64,000 nt of DNA from Funiculus sociatus GB2-C1 (GCF_039962115.1 NZ_JAMPKJ010000007.1:62001-126000), one strand, 5' to 3'; positions 52,979-62,328 are shown, counted from the stretch's first letter. Notes: generated from the letters alone by a model not told the origin. Translations and numbers: made by a program.

Positions 52979-53218
52979 ATGAGCGCACAAGAAGAAAACA
53001 TGAACGAACAAGACAAAGAATTAGAGCCAGAAGTCAAAGAAGCGATCGCTAAAATTAAACAGCCTCCATCAATCAACGAAACTCTGATGGAAGAAGATCC
53101 ACAATACCTGATCAATAACCCGGCTGTGGCACCGCAAATGCAATCGCTTAACGACCCAGGCGGAACAGATATGATAGACAATATTTATAAACAAGATTTA
53201 TCGGAGGAAGACAAATAA
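52979..53218 (+). CDS. Small acidic protein of unknown function
   Basis: A 79-aa strongly acidic soluble protein (MSAQEENMNEQDKELEPEVK; ending LSEEDK) without hydrophobic segments or cysteines. No family recognised. An internal ATG at 53000 is an alternative start. The reverse strand is also open for 92 codons, so coding is not certain; the plus-strand composition looks more protein-like. It sits 54 bp before the HDAC-like gene. Confidence 0.5.
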   Translation: MSAQEENMNEQDKELEPEVKEAIAKIKQPPSINETLMEEDPQYLINNPAVAPQMQSLNDPGGTDMIDNIYKQDLSEEDK

Positions 53219-53271
53219 TTAGGATAGATACAATGCCAAAAAGCATCAATGCTGCCTAATTTTCTCCGACT

Positions 53272-54189
53272 ATGCTGCCAGTAATCTACTCGGATGACTT
53301 TCTCAATCACAACACTGGACGATTTCACCCCGAAAGACCAGCACGCCTAACAGCAATTGTACAAGCAATAAATGCTGCTCCTTGGGCATCTCAAATTGAT
53401 TGGCAGCTGCCGACACCAGTGAAAGATAGGGCGATCGCGCCTATATTACAACAAGTTCACACTCAAGATCACATCGAGAGAGTCCAGCGTATCGCCGAAA
53501 ACGGCGGCGGACACTTGGACGGCGATACCCTGGTTTCCCCCCAGAGTTACGATGTCGCCTTATTAGCCGTGAGTGCGTGGCTGGATGGAGTGGATAGGGT
53601 ACTCGAAACCGGAAACCCAGCCTTTGTGCTAGCGCGTCCCCCTGGACATCATGCCGAGAGAATCGCCGGGATGGGGTTTTGCTTGTTCTCGAATGCCGCG
53701 ATCGCAGCTTACCACGCCCTTGAACAACCAGGAATCAACCGCGTTGCCATCCTCGACTGGGACGTTCATCACGGCAACGGTACGCAAGATATTGTCGAAA
53801 CCCATCCCAAAATTGCCTACTGTTCCCTGCATCAATATCCTTGCTATCCCGGCACTGGAAAAGCCTCTGAACGAGGAAACTACAACAACGTACTAAATTT
53901 ACCATTACCTCCCGGCAGCGCGATCGCTGATTATAAACCGCGTTTTGAACAAAAAATCCTGCCTTTTTTAACCGACTTTCAGCCAGATTTGTTGATTGTC
54001 AGTGCAGGCTACGACGCAAATGCAGACGATCCGTTAGCCAGCATTAACTTGAAACCGCAAGATTTTGGCGTATTCACAGATTATTGTCTGCAAGTAACTC
54101 GTCGCATCCTTTTTGGTCTTGAAGGCGGTTATGATCTCTCGGCACTATCTGAGTCTGTCCTAGCGACTATCGAAAGGTGCTTGGTATAG
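53272..54189 (+). CDS. Histone-deacetylase-family hydrolase (acetoin utilisation/APAH type)
   Basis: A 305-aa zinc-dependent deacetylase fold. Motifs: HPERPARL, RPPGHHAE (His-His catalytic pair), AILDWDVHHGNGTQDI (zinc Asp/His), LIVSAGYDANADDPLA (second zinc Asp) and GLEGGYDLSAL. Bacterial members remove acyl groups from small amines or proteins; the substrate here is open. Starts ATG at 53272. A hairpin with T-run follows. Confidence 0.93.
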   Translation: MLPVIYSDDFLNHNTGRFHPERPARLTAIVQAINAAPWASQIDWQLPTPVKDRAIAPILQQVHTQDHIERVQRIAENGGGHLDGDTLVSPQSYDVALLAVSAWLDGVDRVLETGNPAFVLARPPGHHAERIAGMGFCLFSNAAIAAYHALEQPGINRVAILDWDVHHGNGTQDIVETHPKIAYCSLHQYPCYPGTGKASERGNYNNVLNLPLPPGSAIADYKPRFEQKILPFLTDFQPDLLIVSAGYDANADDPLASINLKPQDFGVFTDYCLQVTRRILFGLEGGYDLSALSESVLATIERCLV

Positions 54190-54249
54190 AAGGAAAAGGA
54201 AAACATTCTCCTTCCTCTGGTTCCCAGTCTCAGCCTTTACCTTTGCTCT

Positions 54250-54288
54250 CGTTCCTGGGCTGTGTGGCCTGGGAACGCTTTTTTTTGA
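54250..54288 (+). terminator. Intrinsic terminator after the HDAC-like gene
   Basis: CGTTCCTGGGC (54250-54260) pairs, with two wobble positions, with GCCTGGGAACG (54267-54277), followed by CTTTTTTTTG. The rest of the spacer to 54566 is non-coding. Confidence 0.75.
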
Positions 54289-54566
54289 GACGAAAGTTAG
54301 TAACGAGATGGTATAAAAGTGCAAAGCCTCTCTTCGATGCTGCTTTAGGAAAGCACTCCCTTGGTAGTTCACCTCAGTGTTTTTACGTAGTTTATAGCTA
54401 GCTTATATTACCTTTACTTCTCAGGCAGTCAAGTCTTAGCCGTATAATTACGGGGAAATTTTTTGGCTTGAAGCAGAATCTAGTGATCTTTCTGAGGAAA
54501 TTCATAGCCAAGGTGTGGAGTAATAAGGGAAGATAAACAACAGCCCAAAGCTGAAAAGACGAACCA

Positions 54567-54731
54567 ATGACTACCTACATTACCTTTGAAACCGCACTTC
54601 GGATTATTGAAAACGCCTATCTAGTTTCAGCAGGATTGCTGCTGGCGGGTTCATACATCGGTTTGACAGCCATCGAAAAGATGGAAAAATCTGACGACAA
54701 TTTCCCAACACGGCAATTCGGTTCTCGCTAG
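54567..54731 (+). CDS. Small single-span membrane protein (54 aa)
   Basis: MTTYITFETALRIIENAYLV followed by a hydrophobic helix (SAGLLLAGSYIGLTAIEKME) and a polar tail. Size, one transmembrane helix and the acidic patch after it resemble small thylakoid subunits; NdhP of the NDH-1 complex is one possibility, untested. No strong ribosome binding site is seen, only a purine-rich GAAAAGACG about 10 nt upstream. It stands alone. Confidence 0.6.
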   Translation: MTTYITFETALRIIENAYLVSAGLLLAGSYIGLTAIEKMEKSDDNFPTRQFGSR

Positions 54732-55010
54732 ACAGTTCTCACCGTATTTGACAGTTGAGTTGTACGCACTCAACACTCGCGTCGCACTCAACGGTTACAG
54801 ATTTTCGGAATCGTCAGCATTGACCGTGTAGAACACGCTAATACCCACTTCGGGTAAGAAGACTGCGATGAGTTTGTTCCATTGTCCCGATTTTACAAGT
54901 GATGTTGATTAAAAACTCAGATTAGACTTACTCCACAGTACCTGGGACTCAACATTGATAAGTATTCACCAGTAGAGACAACAACTACCCCTAACCAGGG
55001 GTTTTTTTTT
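54732..55010 (+). ncRNA. Candidate small RNA region ending in an intrinsic terminator
   Basis: No coding frame. Short complementary blocks (TACCC-ACTTC-GGGTA near 54840-54856; repeated ACTCAAC words) precede a textbook terminator, CCCCT-AACC-AGGGG plus nine or ten T (54988-55010), which follows no gene closer than 250 bp. Either it ends the small membrane-protein transcript or a separate small RNA. I do not recognise a known RNA family. Confidence 0.35.
54988..55010 (+). terminator. Intrinsic terminator with T-run
   Basis: CCCCT (54988-54992) and AGGGG (54997-55001) around AACC, then a run of T to 55010. Confidence 0.8.
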
Positions 55011-55014
55011 AACT

Positions 55015-55075
55015 AAGGGGGTTGGGGGCTGGGGACTGGGGGCTGGGGACTGGGGATTAGGGACTAGGAACTATG
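55015..55075. repeat. GGGGACT/GGGGGCT heptamer array
   Basis: About seven GGGGNCT/GGGGATT units in the spacer before the 55328 gene, same family as the arrays near 14.3 and 20.4 kb. The remaining spacer to 55327 is AT-rich and non-coding. Confidence 0.8.
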
Positions 55076-55327
55076 AACTAGGTAAGACTTTTTCCCAATT
55101 CCCAATTCCCTTCTCGCTCAGGAAGCTTTGACATTTATGCCAATCTATGCACTAAGCGATCGCTTCTGCCGTCAAAGGCTACTGTTTGCTTTTTTAGGTC
55201 GAATTATAAACAGGGTTCATATAATTATAGAAAAAAAACTTTTCTTTACATCCATCTAACGGAATATTTACGTCTTTCTTTGGGTATACTTGGCAGAACT
55301 GCGAAAACAATCAGGAAGAAAACTCAA

Positions 55328-55711
55328 ATGGCAGAAATGAACTGTTTAGAGTTGGAACAAGAAATTGGCAAGATGGCTGCGGCAATGATGACCCGTAACA
55401 GCCAGATAGGGGAAGACCTAATCGCCAATCTCAAAACTCAGATGACGCTTGAAGATGTAGCTGGTGTGATGCTGGTGAGTATTGAGCGTTTGATGTGGTT
55501 TGACACCGAATCAGTTATCTGGACTATAAAACATCTGATTCCTAGCGATGTTATGCAACAAATCCGCAGAATTACTTCAGTCGCTGTCTGCAAGCAGTTG
55601 ATTGGCAAAGGATTCACGCCAGGAAAAGATTTTAGTGTCAGTGCTACAGGCAAACTGCTCCTCAACCAGAACGCTAAAACAGCAATATTACCTCTGGCGA
55701 CAATAGAGTAA
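55328..55711 (+). CDS. Conserved-looking protein of unknown function
   Basis: 127 aa from the ATG at 55328 (MAEMNCLELEQEIGKM); a 16-codon extension upstream is less likely. Mainly helical, with EDVAGVMLVSIERLMWF and a C-terminal beta-like segment (GKDFSVSATGKLLLNQNAK). Two cysteines, no membrane span. Not recognised. It is isolated between repeat-rich spacers. Confidence 0.6.
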   Translation: MAEMNCLELEQEIGKMAAAMMTRNSQIGEDLIANLKTQMTLEDVAGVMLVSIERLMWFDTESVIWTIKHLIPSDVMQQIRRITSVAVCKQLIGKGFTPGKDFSVSATGKLLLNQNAKTAILPLATIE

Positions 55712-55991
55712 TTTCAGGCGCTCTTGGATGCCGCCAGACGAACTTAATCAGAGAGAGAACACAGGCATAGTTTTTCGCGCGTCCTCGGCATCATGTAGAG
55801 ACGAGTACAGGTTGGGCGGCATAATTCCCTTGCTAACTGCATTTCTTGCACAAATAGTCTGTTTGTAACAAAAATGTTGTGAGGAGGATCACTTAAAGAA
55901 AAGATAGGTATCACACCCCTCACACGGTTTTAATCACTTCCGTATATAAAGAAATGTATAAAACTAAAAATAGAAGATTCTGTGACCTACG

Positions 55992-56495
55992 ATGCCAGAC
56001 AAAGCTCTCGTCCCCATCGCGATCGCTCAACCCACAGAAATCTTAAATCAGTTGAAGAGTGGGCAACTGCTTAAGGTCAACGGTTTTCCTGGTAGTGCTT
56101 TAATCATCTGCCATCGGCATCATGCGGAAATGGCAGGCCCAGGCGCAGCTGTTGGCAGTTTGTTTGATATCAATTGCCGTCGGGTAATCCCCATCGGCAA
56201 TCCGTCTGTGGTTTACCCAGAGTCTCTTGCAGAACGTCAAAAAGCTTATGTCATCCGGCAGCAATGGATTCGCTTGAATCAAAAAGCGATGGAGCATTGC
56301 GTACCGTTGCACCGTGCCGTGGCGATTTTAAGGCTATTTGAGAGATACTTTGGACCCGAAGCAACTATCCAAATGCCGGATGAAATTTTGGCTCAGTTGG
56401 TAGGAGTTTTCCCAAAAACAATCCAGATGGCGCGTCTGGCTACTCAGAATCGATGCGAGAGTAGAAAGCAGGATTCTAGGCTAGTGAAAGTTTGA
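55992..56495 (+). CDS. Protein of unknown function with possible C-terminal HTH
   Basis: 167 aa. N-terminal part (LVPIAIAQPTEILNQLKSGQ, then VNGFPGSALIICHRHHAE) may bind a ligand; the C-terminal helices (AVAILRLFERYFGPEA; MPDEILAQLVGVFPKTIQMA) resemble a helix-turn-helix with a recognition helix, as in Crp-type regulators but without a clear cyclic-nucleotide site. A DNA-binding role is inference. Start ATG at 55992. C-rich/G-rich heptamers follow the stop (about 56500-56558). Confidence 0.6.
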   Translation: MPDKALVPIAIAQPTEILNQLKSGQLLKVNGFPGSALIICHRHHAEMAGPGAAVGSLFDINCRRVIPIGNPSVVYPESLAERQKAYVIRQQWIRLNQKAMEHCVPLHRAVAILRLFERYFGPEATIQMPDEILAQLVGVFPKTIQMARLATQNRCESRKQDSRLVKV

Positions 56496-56562
56496 GGAAA
56501 ATTGGGAATTGGGGATAGGGGATTGGGAATTGGAAAGAATCTTACCCAGTCCCCAGCCCTAG

Positions 56563-56664
56563 TTAAATCAGCTTGATGGCGCGAAGACCGAAAAATAGCG
56601 CTAAAGCTGCACCAAAGGCAGCACCCAAAATCAAAATGTAAGCGATCGCAGCAGAGATATCCAT
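56563..56664 (-). CDS. petL: Cytochrome b6f small subunit PetL-like (33 aa)
   Basis: A 33-residue single-span peptide, MDISAAIAYILILGAAFGAA followed by LALFFGLRAIKLI. The FGLR-x-x-K ending after one hydrophobic helix is the pattern I associate with PetL, which stabilises the cytochrome b6f dimer. It is too short for routine gene callers. Start ATG at 56664; upstream TAGG is a weak ribosome site. The identification rests on pattern recall; another small photosynthetic subunit cannot be excluded. Confidence 0.65.
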   Translation of the reverse strand: MDISAAIAYILILGAAFGAALALFFGLRAIKLI

Positions 56665-56759
56665 TTTTCGCGTTAACCTAATATCGACTATGAACTATTG
56701 AATCATCAACTGGAGTAGAATACAGCCGACAAGCGATCGCTCTTTGATGGGGAAGACTT

Positions 56760-57857
56760 ATGGAATCGGTTATTGGGGTTAATTTACCACAGGAATCTTA
56801 CGAGATTGCGATCGCATCTGGCAATCTGGCAAAACTCGGCGACAGAATGATCTCGCTAAACCTGGGTAAGAAAGTATTAGTCGTTTCTAACCCGGTAATT
56901 TTTCAATATTACGGGGAAGTGGCGATCGCATCCCTCAAAGAAGCTGGTTTTGAAGTCGCACAAATTACTCTCCCAGCTGGGGAAAGCTACAAAACTCTCG
57001 ACTCACTACAAAAAATCTACGACGCTGCCTTAGAAAATCGTTTAGAACGTTCCTCAACTATGGTAGCTTTGGGCGGCGGCGTAATTGGCGATATGACTGG
57101 CTTTGCCTCTGCCACTTGGTTGCGCGGGATTAACTTTGTGCAAGTACCGACAACGCTGTTGGCGATGGTTGATGCGTCAATTGGGGGGAAAACGGGAGTT
57201 AATCATCCCCAAGGGAAGAATTTAATTGGTGCTTTCCATCAACCGCGAGAAGTTTTAATCGATCCAGAAGTGCTGAAAACCTTGCCAGTGCGCGAGTTTC
57301 GGGCTGGAATCGCAGAAGTGATTAAGTACGGGATTATCTGGGATGCAGAATTATTTTCTCAGATGGAGCGATCGCAATATCTCGACTGTCTGGACAATCT
57401 AGACCCAGGTTTATTACAAGAAATCCTGACTCGCTCTTGCCAAGCCAAAGCTGATGTAGTAAGCAAAGATGAAAAAGAAGCTGGACTCAGAGCAATTCTC
57501 AACTACGGTCACACCATCGGTCATGCAGTCGAAAGCTTAACCGAATACCGCGTAGTTAATCACGGTGAAGCTGTAGCTATTGGCATGGTAGCAGCGGGTG
57601 AAATTGCCGTAACCCTACAGATGTGGGATAAGTTAGCCTCAGAGCGTCAAAACGCCTTAATCCAAAAAGCCGGATTACCTACTGCGTTACCACCAGGACT
57701 AGATATTGAAGCAATTGTAGACGCTCTCTCGACCGATAAAAAAGTTAAAGCCGGAAAAGTGCGCTTTGTCCTCCCGACGCAAATTGGAGCAGCAATTGTA
57801 ACCGACCAAGTGCCACGGGATGTGATAAAACAAGTGCTGCAACAAATGAGTAGCTAA
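56760..57857 (+). CDS. aroB: 3-dehydroquinate synthase
   Basis: Second step of the shikimate pathway, NAD- and metal-dependent cyclisation of DAHP. 365 aa with [39 protein letters not shown] (active-site Lys/Asn), [10 protein letters not shown] and metal ligands in [12 protein letters not shown] and [11 protein letters not shown]. Start ATG at 56760. It may be co-transcribed with the glycosyltransferase 28 bp downstream. Confidence 0.96.
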   Translation: MESVIGVNLPQESYEIAIASGNLAKLGDRMISLNLGKKVLVVSNPVIFQYYGEVAIASLKEAGFEVAQITLPAGESYKTLDSLQKIYDAALENRLERSSTMVALGGGVIGDMTGFASATWLRGINFVQVPTTLLAMVDASIGGKTGVNHPQGKNLIGAFHQPREVLIDPEVLKTLPVREFRAGIAEVIKYGIIWDAELFSQMERSQYLDCLDNLDPGLLQEILTRSCQAKADVVSKDEKEAGLRAILNYGHTIGHAVESLTEYRVVNHGEAVAIGMVAAGEIAVTLQMWDKLASERQNALIQKAGLPTALPPGLDIEAIVDALSTDKKVKAGKVRFVLPTQIGAAIVTDQVPRDVIKQVLQQMSS

Positions 57858-57885
57858 TACAAATTACCAATTACCACTATTTGAT

Positions 57886-59169
57886 ATGACTCACTATGGC
57901 ATCATCTGTCCTACAGCAACAGGACACCTCAACCCAATGACCACTTTAGGACGCGAACTGCTTTCTCGCGGTCATCGCGTCACTGTCTTCGGGATTGAGG
58001 ATGCCCAACCCAAGGCACTTGCAGCCGGATTGGACTTTTGGGCAATTGGAGAATCCGAGTTCCCACACGGGATAACTAAGCAATCTTTGGGAGAACTGGG
58101 GAAACTAAGCGGACTCGCTGCCTTGCGCTATACCATCAGTCTGATCCAACAGAGTGCTGCTATGCTGCTTCAGGAGGCTCCGGCAGCCCTCAAAGTAGCA
58201 GGCGTAGAAGCATTGTTAGTAGACCAAATTTCATATGGGGGAGGGACGGTAGCAGAATTCCTAGAGATTCCTTTCATTACTGTGTGCAGCGCCATGATGG
58301 TTAATCAAGAAGACGGCGTTCCCCCATTTTCTTCACCTTGGAGTTATAACACTGCATTGTGGGCGCGTCTGCGGAACAAAGCAGCTTACAATCTATTCAA
58401 TCGCATCACTAAGCCAGTCCGAGACGTGATAAGCGAGTATCGCCAAAGGTGGAATTTACCCCTCTACTTTCACTCGAACGATCAATACTCGCAACTAGCG
58501 CAATTGAGTCAACAGCCAGCTGAGTTTGAATTCCCAAGGCAGAATTTACCTAAAGTCTTTCATTTTACTGGCCCATATCACAATCCAGCCAGCCGAGAAC
58601 CTGTATCTTTTCCCTTTGAAAAGTTAACGGGAAAACCCTTCATTTACGCCTCTATGGGAACTGTACAAAATCGCCTGCTGGATATTTTCCGCGATCTTGC
58701 CGCAGCTTGTGAAGGATTGGATGCTCAGTTAGTGCTTTCTTTGGGTGGTTCAACTAGCCCAGAATCGCTCCCAGGACTGCCTGGTTCACCCTTGGTTGTA
58801 GAATATGCACCCCAACTAGAATTACTACAAAACGCCGCCCTGACGATTACCCATGCAGGCATGAATACTACTTTGGAATCTTTGAGTAATGGGGTGCCAA
58901 TGGTAGCGATTCCAATTGCCAACGATCAGCCGGGAGTAGCAGCGCGTATAGCTTGGACGGGTTGTGGCGAAGTTGTGCAGTTGTCTCGGTTGAGCGTTCC
59001 CAAGTTACGAGCAGCTATACAACGGGTGCTGACTCAAGATTCTTACAAGCAGAATGCTACCAGGTTACAAGCAGCGATTCACCGTGCTGGAGGAGTTCGT
59101 CGAGCTGCCGATATTATTGAACAGGCTATATCTACAGGAAAGCCTGTTCTTCGTGATGCTAACGGTTGA
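57886..59169 (+). CDS. Glycosyltransferase family 1 (UGT/MGT-like)
   Basis: A 427-aa GT-B enzyme transferring sugar from a nucleotide donor. N-terminal PTATGHLNPMTTLGRELLSRGHRV with the candidate catalytic His, and a C-terminal donor-site signature (EYAPQLELLQNAALTITHAG, then MNTTLESLSNGVPMVAIP and NDQPGVAARI). The form resembles macrolide/zeaxanthin glycosyltransferases, so a carotenoid or lipid acceptor is possible but unproven. No membrane segment. Confidence 0.9.
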   Translation: MTHYGIICPTATGHLNPMTTLGRELLSRGHRVTVFGIEDAQPKALAAGLDFWAIGESEFPHGITKQSLGELGKLSGLAALRYTISLIQQSAAMLLQEAPAALKVAGVEALLVDQISYGGGTVAEFLEIPFITVCSAMMVNQEDGVPPFSSPWSYNTALWARLRNKAAYNLFNRITKPVRDVISEYRQRWNLPLYFHSNDQYSQLAQLSQQPAEFEFPRQNLPKVFHFTGPYHNPASREPVSFPFEKLTGKPFIYASMGTVQNRLLDIFRDLAAACEGLDAQLVLSLGGSTSPESLPGLPGSPLVVEYAPQLELLQNAALTITHAGMNTTLESLSNGVPMVAIPIANDQPGVAARIAWTGCGEVVQLSRLSVPKLRAAIQRVLTQDSYKQNATRLQAAIHRAGGVRRAADIIEQAISTGKPVLRDANG

Positions 59170-59568
59170 CCTTCCTAAATATCACATTTGTCTCGTTTCT
59201 AGGGTGAGGCTGGGAACGCATACATAGAATATCTAGGCTCTACTCCCATACACTACTTCATCAGAATGCTCACACTGTAAAGGAATTCCCATGCAGAGCA
59301 TAGAAGTTAGGAGGTGTGGGGTGTCAAGGTGCACGTCTTTTTTTTATCGTTTGATGCTTAACATAAATTTATTTAAATTAACAGCTTGTTACTTTAGTTA
59401 GTTAAGGTATATATTCATATTGTAAGTATTTATTCCTAAGACGTCACTTTTTAGTTCAGTCAATTAAGGAAAATTTTACGGGACAAGTACAGGTAGCCAA
59501 AGCAAGTACCTGCCATACGCAACCTGAAACCCCTGGTATACCCCTCAATCTTGCGTAGGTTCTAGATA
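59170..59568. other. Spacer upstream of ndhD
   Basis: About 400 bp, non-coding. Contains CTAGGGTGAGGCTGGGAACG, a diverged relative of the CCTGGGAACG hairpin at 54250. Must include the ndhD promoter; none can be assigned. No RNA gene seen. Confidence 0.4.
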
Positions 59569-61149
59569 ATGAACGCACAATTCCCGTGGATAACCACTAT
59601 TGTTCTGCTGCCCTTACTAGCTTCTTTTGCCATCCCGGTACTACCTGATAAAGAAGGCAAAACTGTTCGCTGGTACGCCCTTGGGGTAGCGTTTGTAGAC
59701 TTTGCCCTGATGGTTTATGCCTTTTGGTATCACTACGACCTAAATAACCCAGGCTTTCAACTGGTAGAAAACTACGCCTGGGTACCGCAACTGGGACTGA
59801 ACTGGTCAATGGCGGTCGATGGGTTGTCAATGCCACTAATTGTCTTAACTGGCTTAGTCACCACCCTAGCTATATTTGCGGGTTGGAAAGTTACCAAAAA
59901 GCCGCGCTTGTTTTACTTCCTGATGCTGGTGATGTTAAGCACGCAGATTGGTGTCTTTGCCGCCCAGGATATGCTCTTATTCTTCATGATGTGGGAACTG
60001 GAGTTAGTGCCAGTGTACCTGCTGATCTCCATCTGGGGCGGAGAAAAGCGCCGATATGCAGCCACCAAGTTTATCCTCTACACCGCCTTGGCGTCTGTAT
60101 TCATTCTGGTATCAGACTTCTTGATGGCATTTTCAGGCGATACAGTCACCTTTGACATGGCGGCGCTAGCAGCCAAGCATTACCCCAAAGCATTAGAATT
60201 AGCCGCTTATGCTGGATTCTTGATTGCCTTTGGTGTCAAACTGCCGATTTTCCCCCTCCACACTTGGCTACCAGATGCCCACGGCGAAGCTTCAGCCCCC
60301 GTATCGATGATTTTGGCTGGGGTGTTGCTGAAAATGGGCGGCTATGCGCTGATTCGCATGAACATGGAAATGCTACCCAATGCCCATGCTTACTTCGCGC
60401 CAGTGCTAGTAATTCTGGGCATGGTTAACATTATCTACGGCGCTTTGACCGCTTTTGCCCAAACCAATCTGAAACGGCGGTTGGCTTATTCTTCAATTTC
60501 CCACATGGGCTTTGTGCTGATTGGTATCGCCTCGTTCACAGATTTGGGTTTGAATGGTGCGGTGCTGCAAATGGTTTCCCACGGCTTAATTGCGGCGGCG
60601 TTATTCTTCCTCTCAGGCGTTACCTACGACCGCACCCACAGCTTGATGATGGATAAAATGGGGGGACTTGCCAAACAAATGCCCAAGGTGTTTGCCTTGT
60701 TCACAGTGGGTTCGATGGCTTCCCTAGCGTTACCGGGAATGAGCGGTTTTGTGGGCGAACTGACGGTATTTTTAGGCTTGACGACAAGCGATGTTTACAG
60801 CCCCATTTTCAAAGTTGTGGTGGTGCTGCTGGCGGCGGTGGGATTGATTCTTACACCAATGTATTTACTGGATTTGCTGCGTCAAGTATTCTACGGGCAG
60901 TCTAATCCAGAATTGGCGACATTAGTGGCGATGGATGCTAAGCCTCGCGAAGTGTTTATCACTGCTTGCTTGTTAATTCCCATCATCGGAATTGGTTTGT
61001 ATCCCAAGGTGGCGACTCAAACCTATGATGTTAAGACTGTTGCAGTTGCAGCGCAGGCGCGTAATGTGCTGACGCTGGTTGCCCAAAAACAAGCACCTCT
61101 GTATTCTCAAGCTTTAGTGGCACCGAAGCTACCTGGTGCGGTTGATTAA
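59569..61149 (+). CDS. ndhD: NAD(P)H-quinone oxidoreductase chain 4 (NdhD, likely D1)
   Basis: Proton-pumping antiporter-like subunit of the photosynthetic NDH-1 complex in thylakoids. 526 aa with about 14 membrane helices; [16 protein letters not shown] has the conserved Glu and [14 protein letters not shown] the next helix; [20 protein letters not shown] and the discontinuous helices with [17 protein letters not shown] identify the family. The length and the [14 protein letters not shown] motif favour NdhD1 over CO2-uptake-type NdhD3/D4; this cannot be proved here. An intrinsic terminator follows. Confidence 0.94.
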   Translation: MNAQFPWITTIVLLPLLASFAIPVLPDKEGKTVRWYALGVAFVDFALMVYAFWYHYDLNNPGFQLVENYAWVPQLGLNWSMAVDGLSMPLIVLTGLVTTLAIFAGWKVTKKPRLFYFLMLVMLSTQIGVFAAQDMLLFFMMWELELVPVYLLISIWGGEKRRYAATKFILYTALASVFILVSDFLMAFSGDTVTFDMAALAAKHYPKALELAAYAGFLIAFGVKLPIFPLHTWLPDAHGEASAPVSMILAGVLLKMGGYALIRMNMEMLPNAHAYFAPVLVILGMVNIIYGALTAFAQTNLKRRLAYSSISHMGFVLIGIASFTDLGLNGAVLQMVSHGLIAAALFFLSGVTYDRTHSLMMDKMGGLAKQMPKVFALFTVGSMASLALPGMSGFVGELTVFLGLTTSDVYSPIFKVVVVLLAAVGLILTPMYLLDLLRQVFYGQSNPELATLVAMDAKPREVFITACLLIPIIGIGLYPKVATQTYDVKTVAVAAQARNVLTLVAQKQAPLYSQALVAPKLPGAVD

Positions 61150-61182
61150 GTTTCCTTCCTGGCTGGAAATTAAACTTAATTT

Positions 61183-61214
61183 AAGGAGCCTGATCGTTTA
61201 AGGCTCCTTTTTGG
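61183..61214 (+). terminator. Intrinsic terminator of ndhD
   Basis: AAGGAGCC (61183-61190) pairs with GGCTCCTT (61202-61209), then TTTTGG. It lies 33 nt after the stop. Confidence 0.85.
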
Positions 61215-61259
61215 TTTTATTGTGGGTATGCAAATGTTAGGAAAAAGCAGGGATTATGG

Positions 61260-61418
61260 CTATTTTCTGACAATAACCCATATTGCATGGATAATCCCTG
61301 GTACATAACCTAGAAAAGTCAAAACGAGATTAATCCAAAAGTCTGTGCCAATCCCTACTTGCAAGAAAACTCCAAGAGGTGGAATAAAAATGGCTATGAG
61401 TATGCGGAAAAAATCCAT
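61260..61418 (-). CDS. YqaE/Pmp3-family small membrane protein
   Basis: 52 aa, two membrane helices: MDFFRILIAIFIPPLGVFLQ and FWINLVLTFLGYVPGIIHAI. This is the full-length Pmp3/YqaE (UPF0057) signature, associated with salt and membrane-potential stress. The ATG at 61418 is preceded by GGAGGGTATT, an excellent ribosome binding site, and is preferred over a 16-codon upstream extension. The IS element begins 110 bp upstream and could have separated it from its promoter. Confidence 0.93.
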   Translation of the reverse strand: MDFFRILIAIFIPPLGVFLQVGIGTDFWINLVLTFLGYVPGIIHAIWVIVRK

Positions 61419-61597
61419 AATACCCTCCGTATAAGAGTTATGGTTGATACTTTTCAACAGTAGCATCGATACTGGGCTGAGCCATCTCTATTGAGATAGA
61501 AAAGCAGCTCTAAGCAATTAAAACTAAGGGCATTGCTGAAAGAGTAATGTTTCTCCCTGTAAAATGGATAAGCTAGGGTATACTTCTTTGTCTGAAT

Positions 61598-61939
61598 TTG
61601 GCTGAAATGAATTGCCCCAACTGTAACGCAACAGAGGTTTCTAAGAATGGTCATCGTAAAGGGCGGCAATGCTACAAATGCAAGCACTGTGGTCGCCAGT
61701 TCCTGGAGCATTACCGCCCCTGGCAGTATTCCAACGATGTCAAACAACTCTGTCTCAAAATGTACCTCAACGGCATGGGACTACGAGGTATCGAACGAGT
61801 TACCGAGATCCACCATACAACTGTGATGCACTGGATTCGAGAGGCTGGACATCAACTGCGCGATGCCCCAGAATCTGAAGAAATTCCAGAGGTAACTGAG
61901 CTGGACGAACTGCTTTTCCTTTGTGGGGAACAAGCGTAA
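61598..61939 (+). CDS. IS1-family transposase, N-terminal frame (InsA-like)
   Basis: 113 aa: a zinc ribbon (MNCPNCNATEVSKNGHRKG...CYKCKHCGRQF) and a helix-turn-helix (GLRGIERVTEIHHTTVMHWI), the DNA-binding half of IS1 transposase. The frame ends just after ELDELLFLCGEQA; relatives that are one frame continue ELxTFVGNKRNK into the catalytic half, which here lies in the next frame. Ten instead of nine bases between the shared codons indicate a +1 shift, at CTTTTCCTTTG. Confidence 0.88.
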   Translation: MAEMNCPNCNATEVSKNGHRKGRQCYKCKHCGRQFLEHYRPWQYSNDVKQLCLKMYLNGMGLRGIERVTEIHHTTVMHWIREAGHQLRDAPESEEIPEVTELDELLFLCGEQA

Positions 61940-62297
61940 CAAGCTGTGGATTTGGACCGCAGTCAATCACAACCAAGCGGGAATTTTGGCCTGGGTGATA
62001 GGCGACCGCAGTGGTGCCACCTTCAAGTGTTTGTGGAGTCTTGTCAAATGCTGGCAATGTTTCTTTTATGTTATCGATGGCTGGAAGGTATATCCCATGT
62101 TCATTGAGGAGGGTGATCAAATTGTCAGCAAGACCTACATGACGAGGGTTGAGGGAGAGAATACTCGTTTGCGGCATTACCAGGCACGGCTGCACCGTAA
62201 AACCTTGTGCTACTCCAAGTCAGTTGAGATGTTGAAGTGTTCCCTCCGCTTGCTGCTCCACTATTTGAAATATCGGACAGTTTCTTTGCTAGCCTAG
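61923..62297 (+). CDS. IS1-family transposase, catalytic frame (InsB-like)
   Basis: 124 aa from GTG at 61923: VGNKRNKLWIWTAVNHNQAG, YFYV-like FFYVIDGWKVYPMF and EGDQIVSKTYMTRVEGENTR, then YSKSVEMLKCSLRLLLHYL. The D-D-E-type catalytic core of IS1 transposases is present in this frame together with the preceding one. Full-length enzyme needs a +1 frameshift from 61598-61939, either programmed or an inactivating mutation. Confidence 0.85.
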   Translation: MGNKRNKLWIWTAVNHNQAGILAWVIGDRSGATFKCLWSLVKCWQCFFYVIDGWKVYPMFIEEGDQIVSKTYMTRVEGENTRLRHYQARLHRKTLCYSKSVEMLKCSLRLLLHYLKYRTVSLLA

Positions 62298-62328
62298 TTC
62301 ATTCCTCTTTCAGCAACGCCAAACTAAG

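Larger units (their letters stand above)
61521..62328. mobile_element. IS1-family insertion sequence with 8-bp target duplication
   Basis: The element itself is 61529-62320 (792 bp). Terminal inverted repeats: GGCATTGCTGAAAGAGTAAT at 61529-61548 and, at the right end, the reverse complement of GGCGTTGCTGAAAGAGGAAT (19 of 21 match over 61529-61549 / 62300-62320). Flanking AAACTAAG occurs on both sides (61521-61528 and 62321-62328), the target-site duplication, typical in length for IS1. It encodes two overlapping frames with IS1 transposase features. Confidence 0.93.

Noticed and set aside
52903-53181. 92-codon minus-strand frame opposite the small acidic protein
   Set aside because: Cys/Ser/Leu-rich composition without family features; the plus-strand frame with acidic, regular composition is the better candidate.
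61598-62297. IS1 transposase called as two independent proteins
   Set aside because: The frames together make one family-typical transposase; they are better seen as one gene needing a frameshift.
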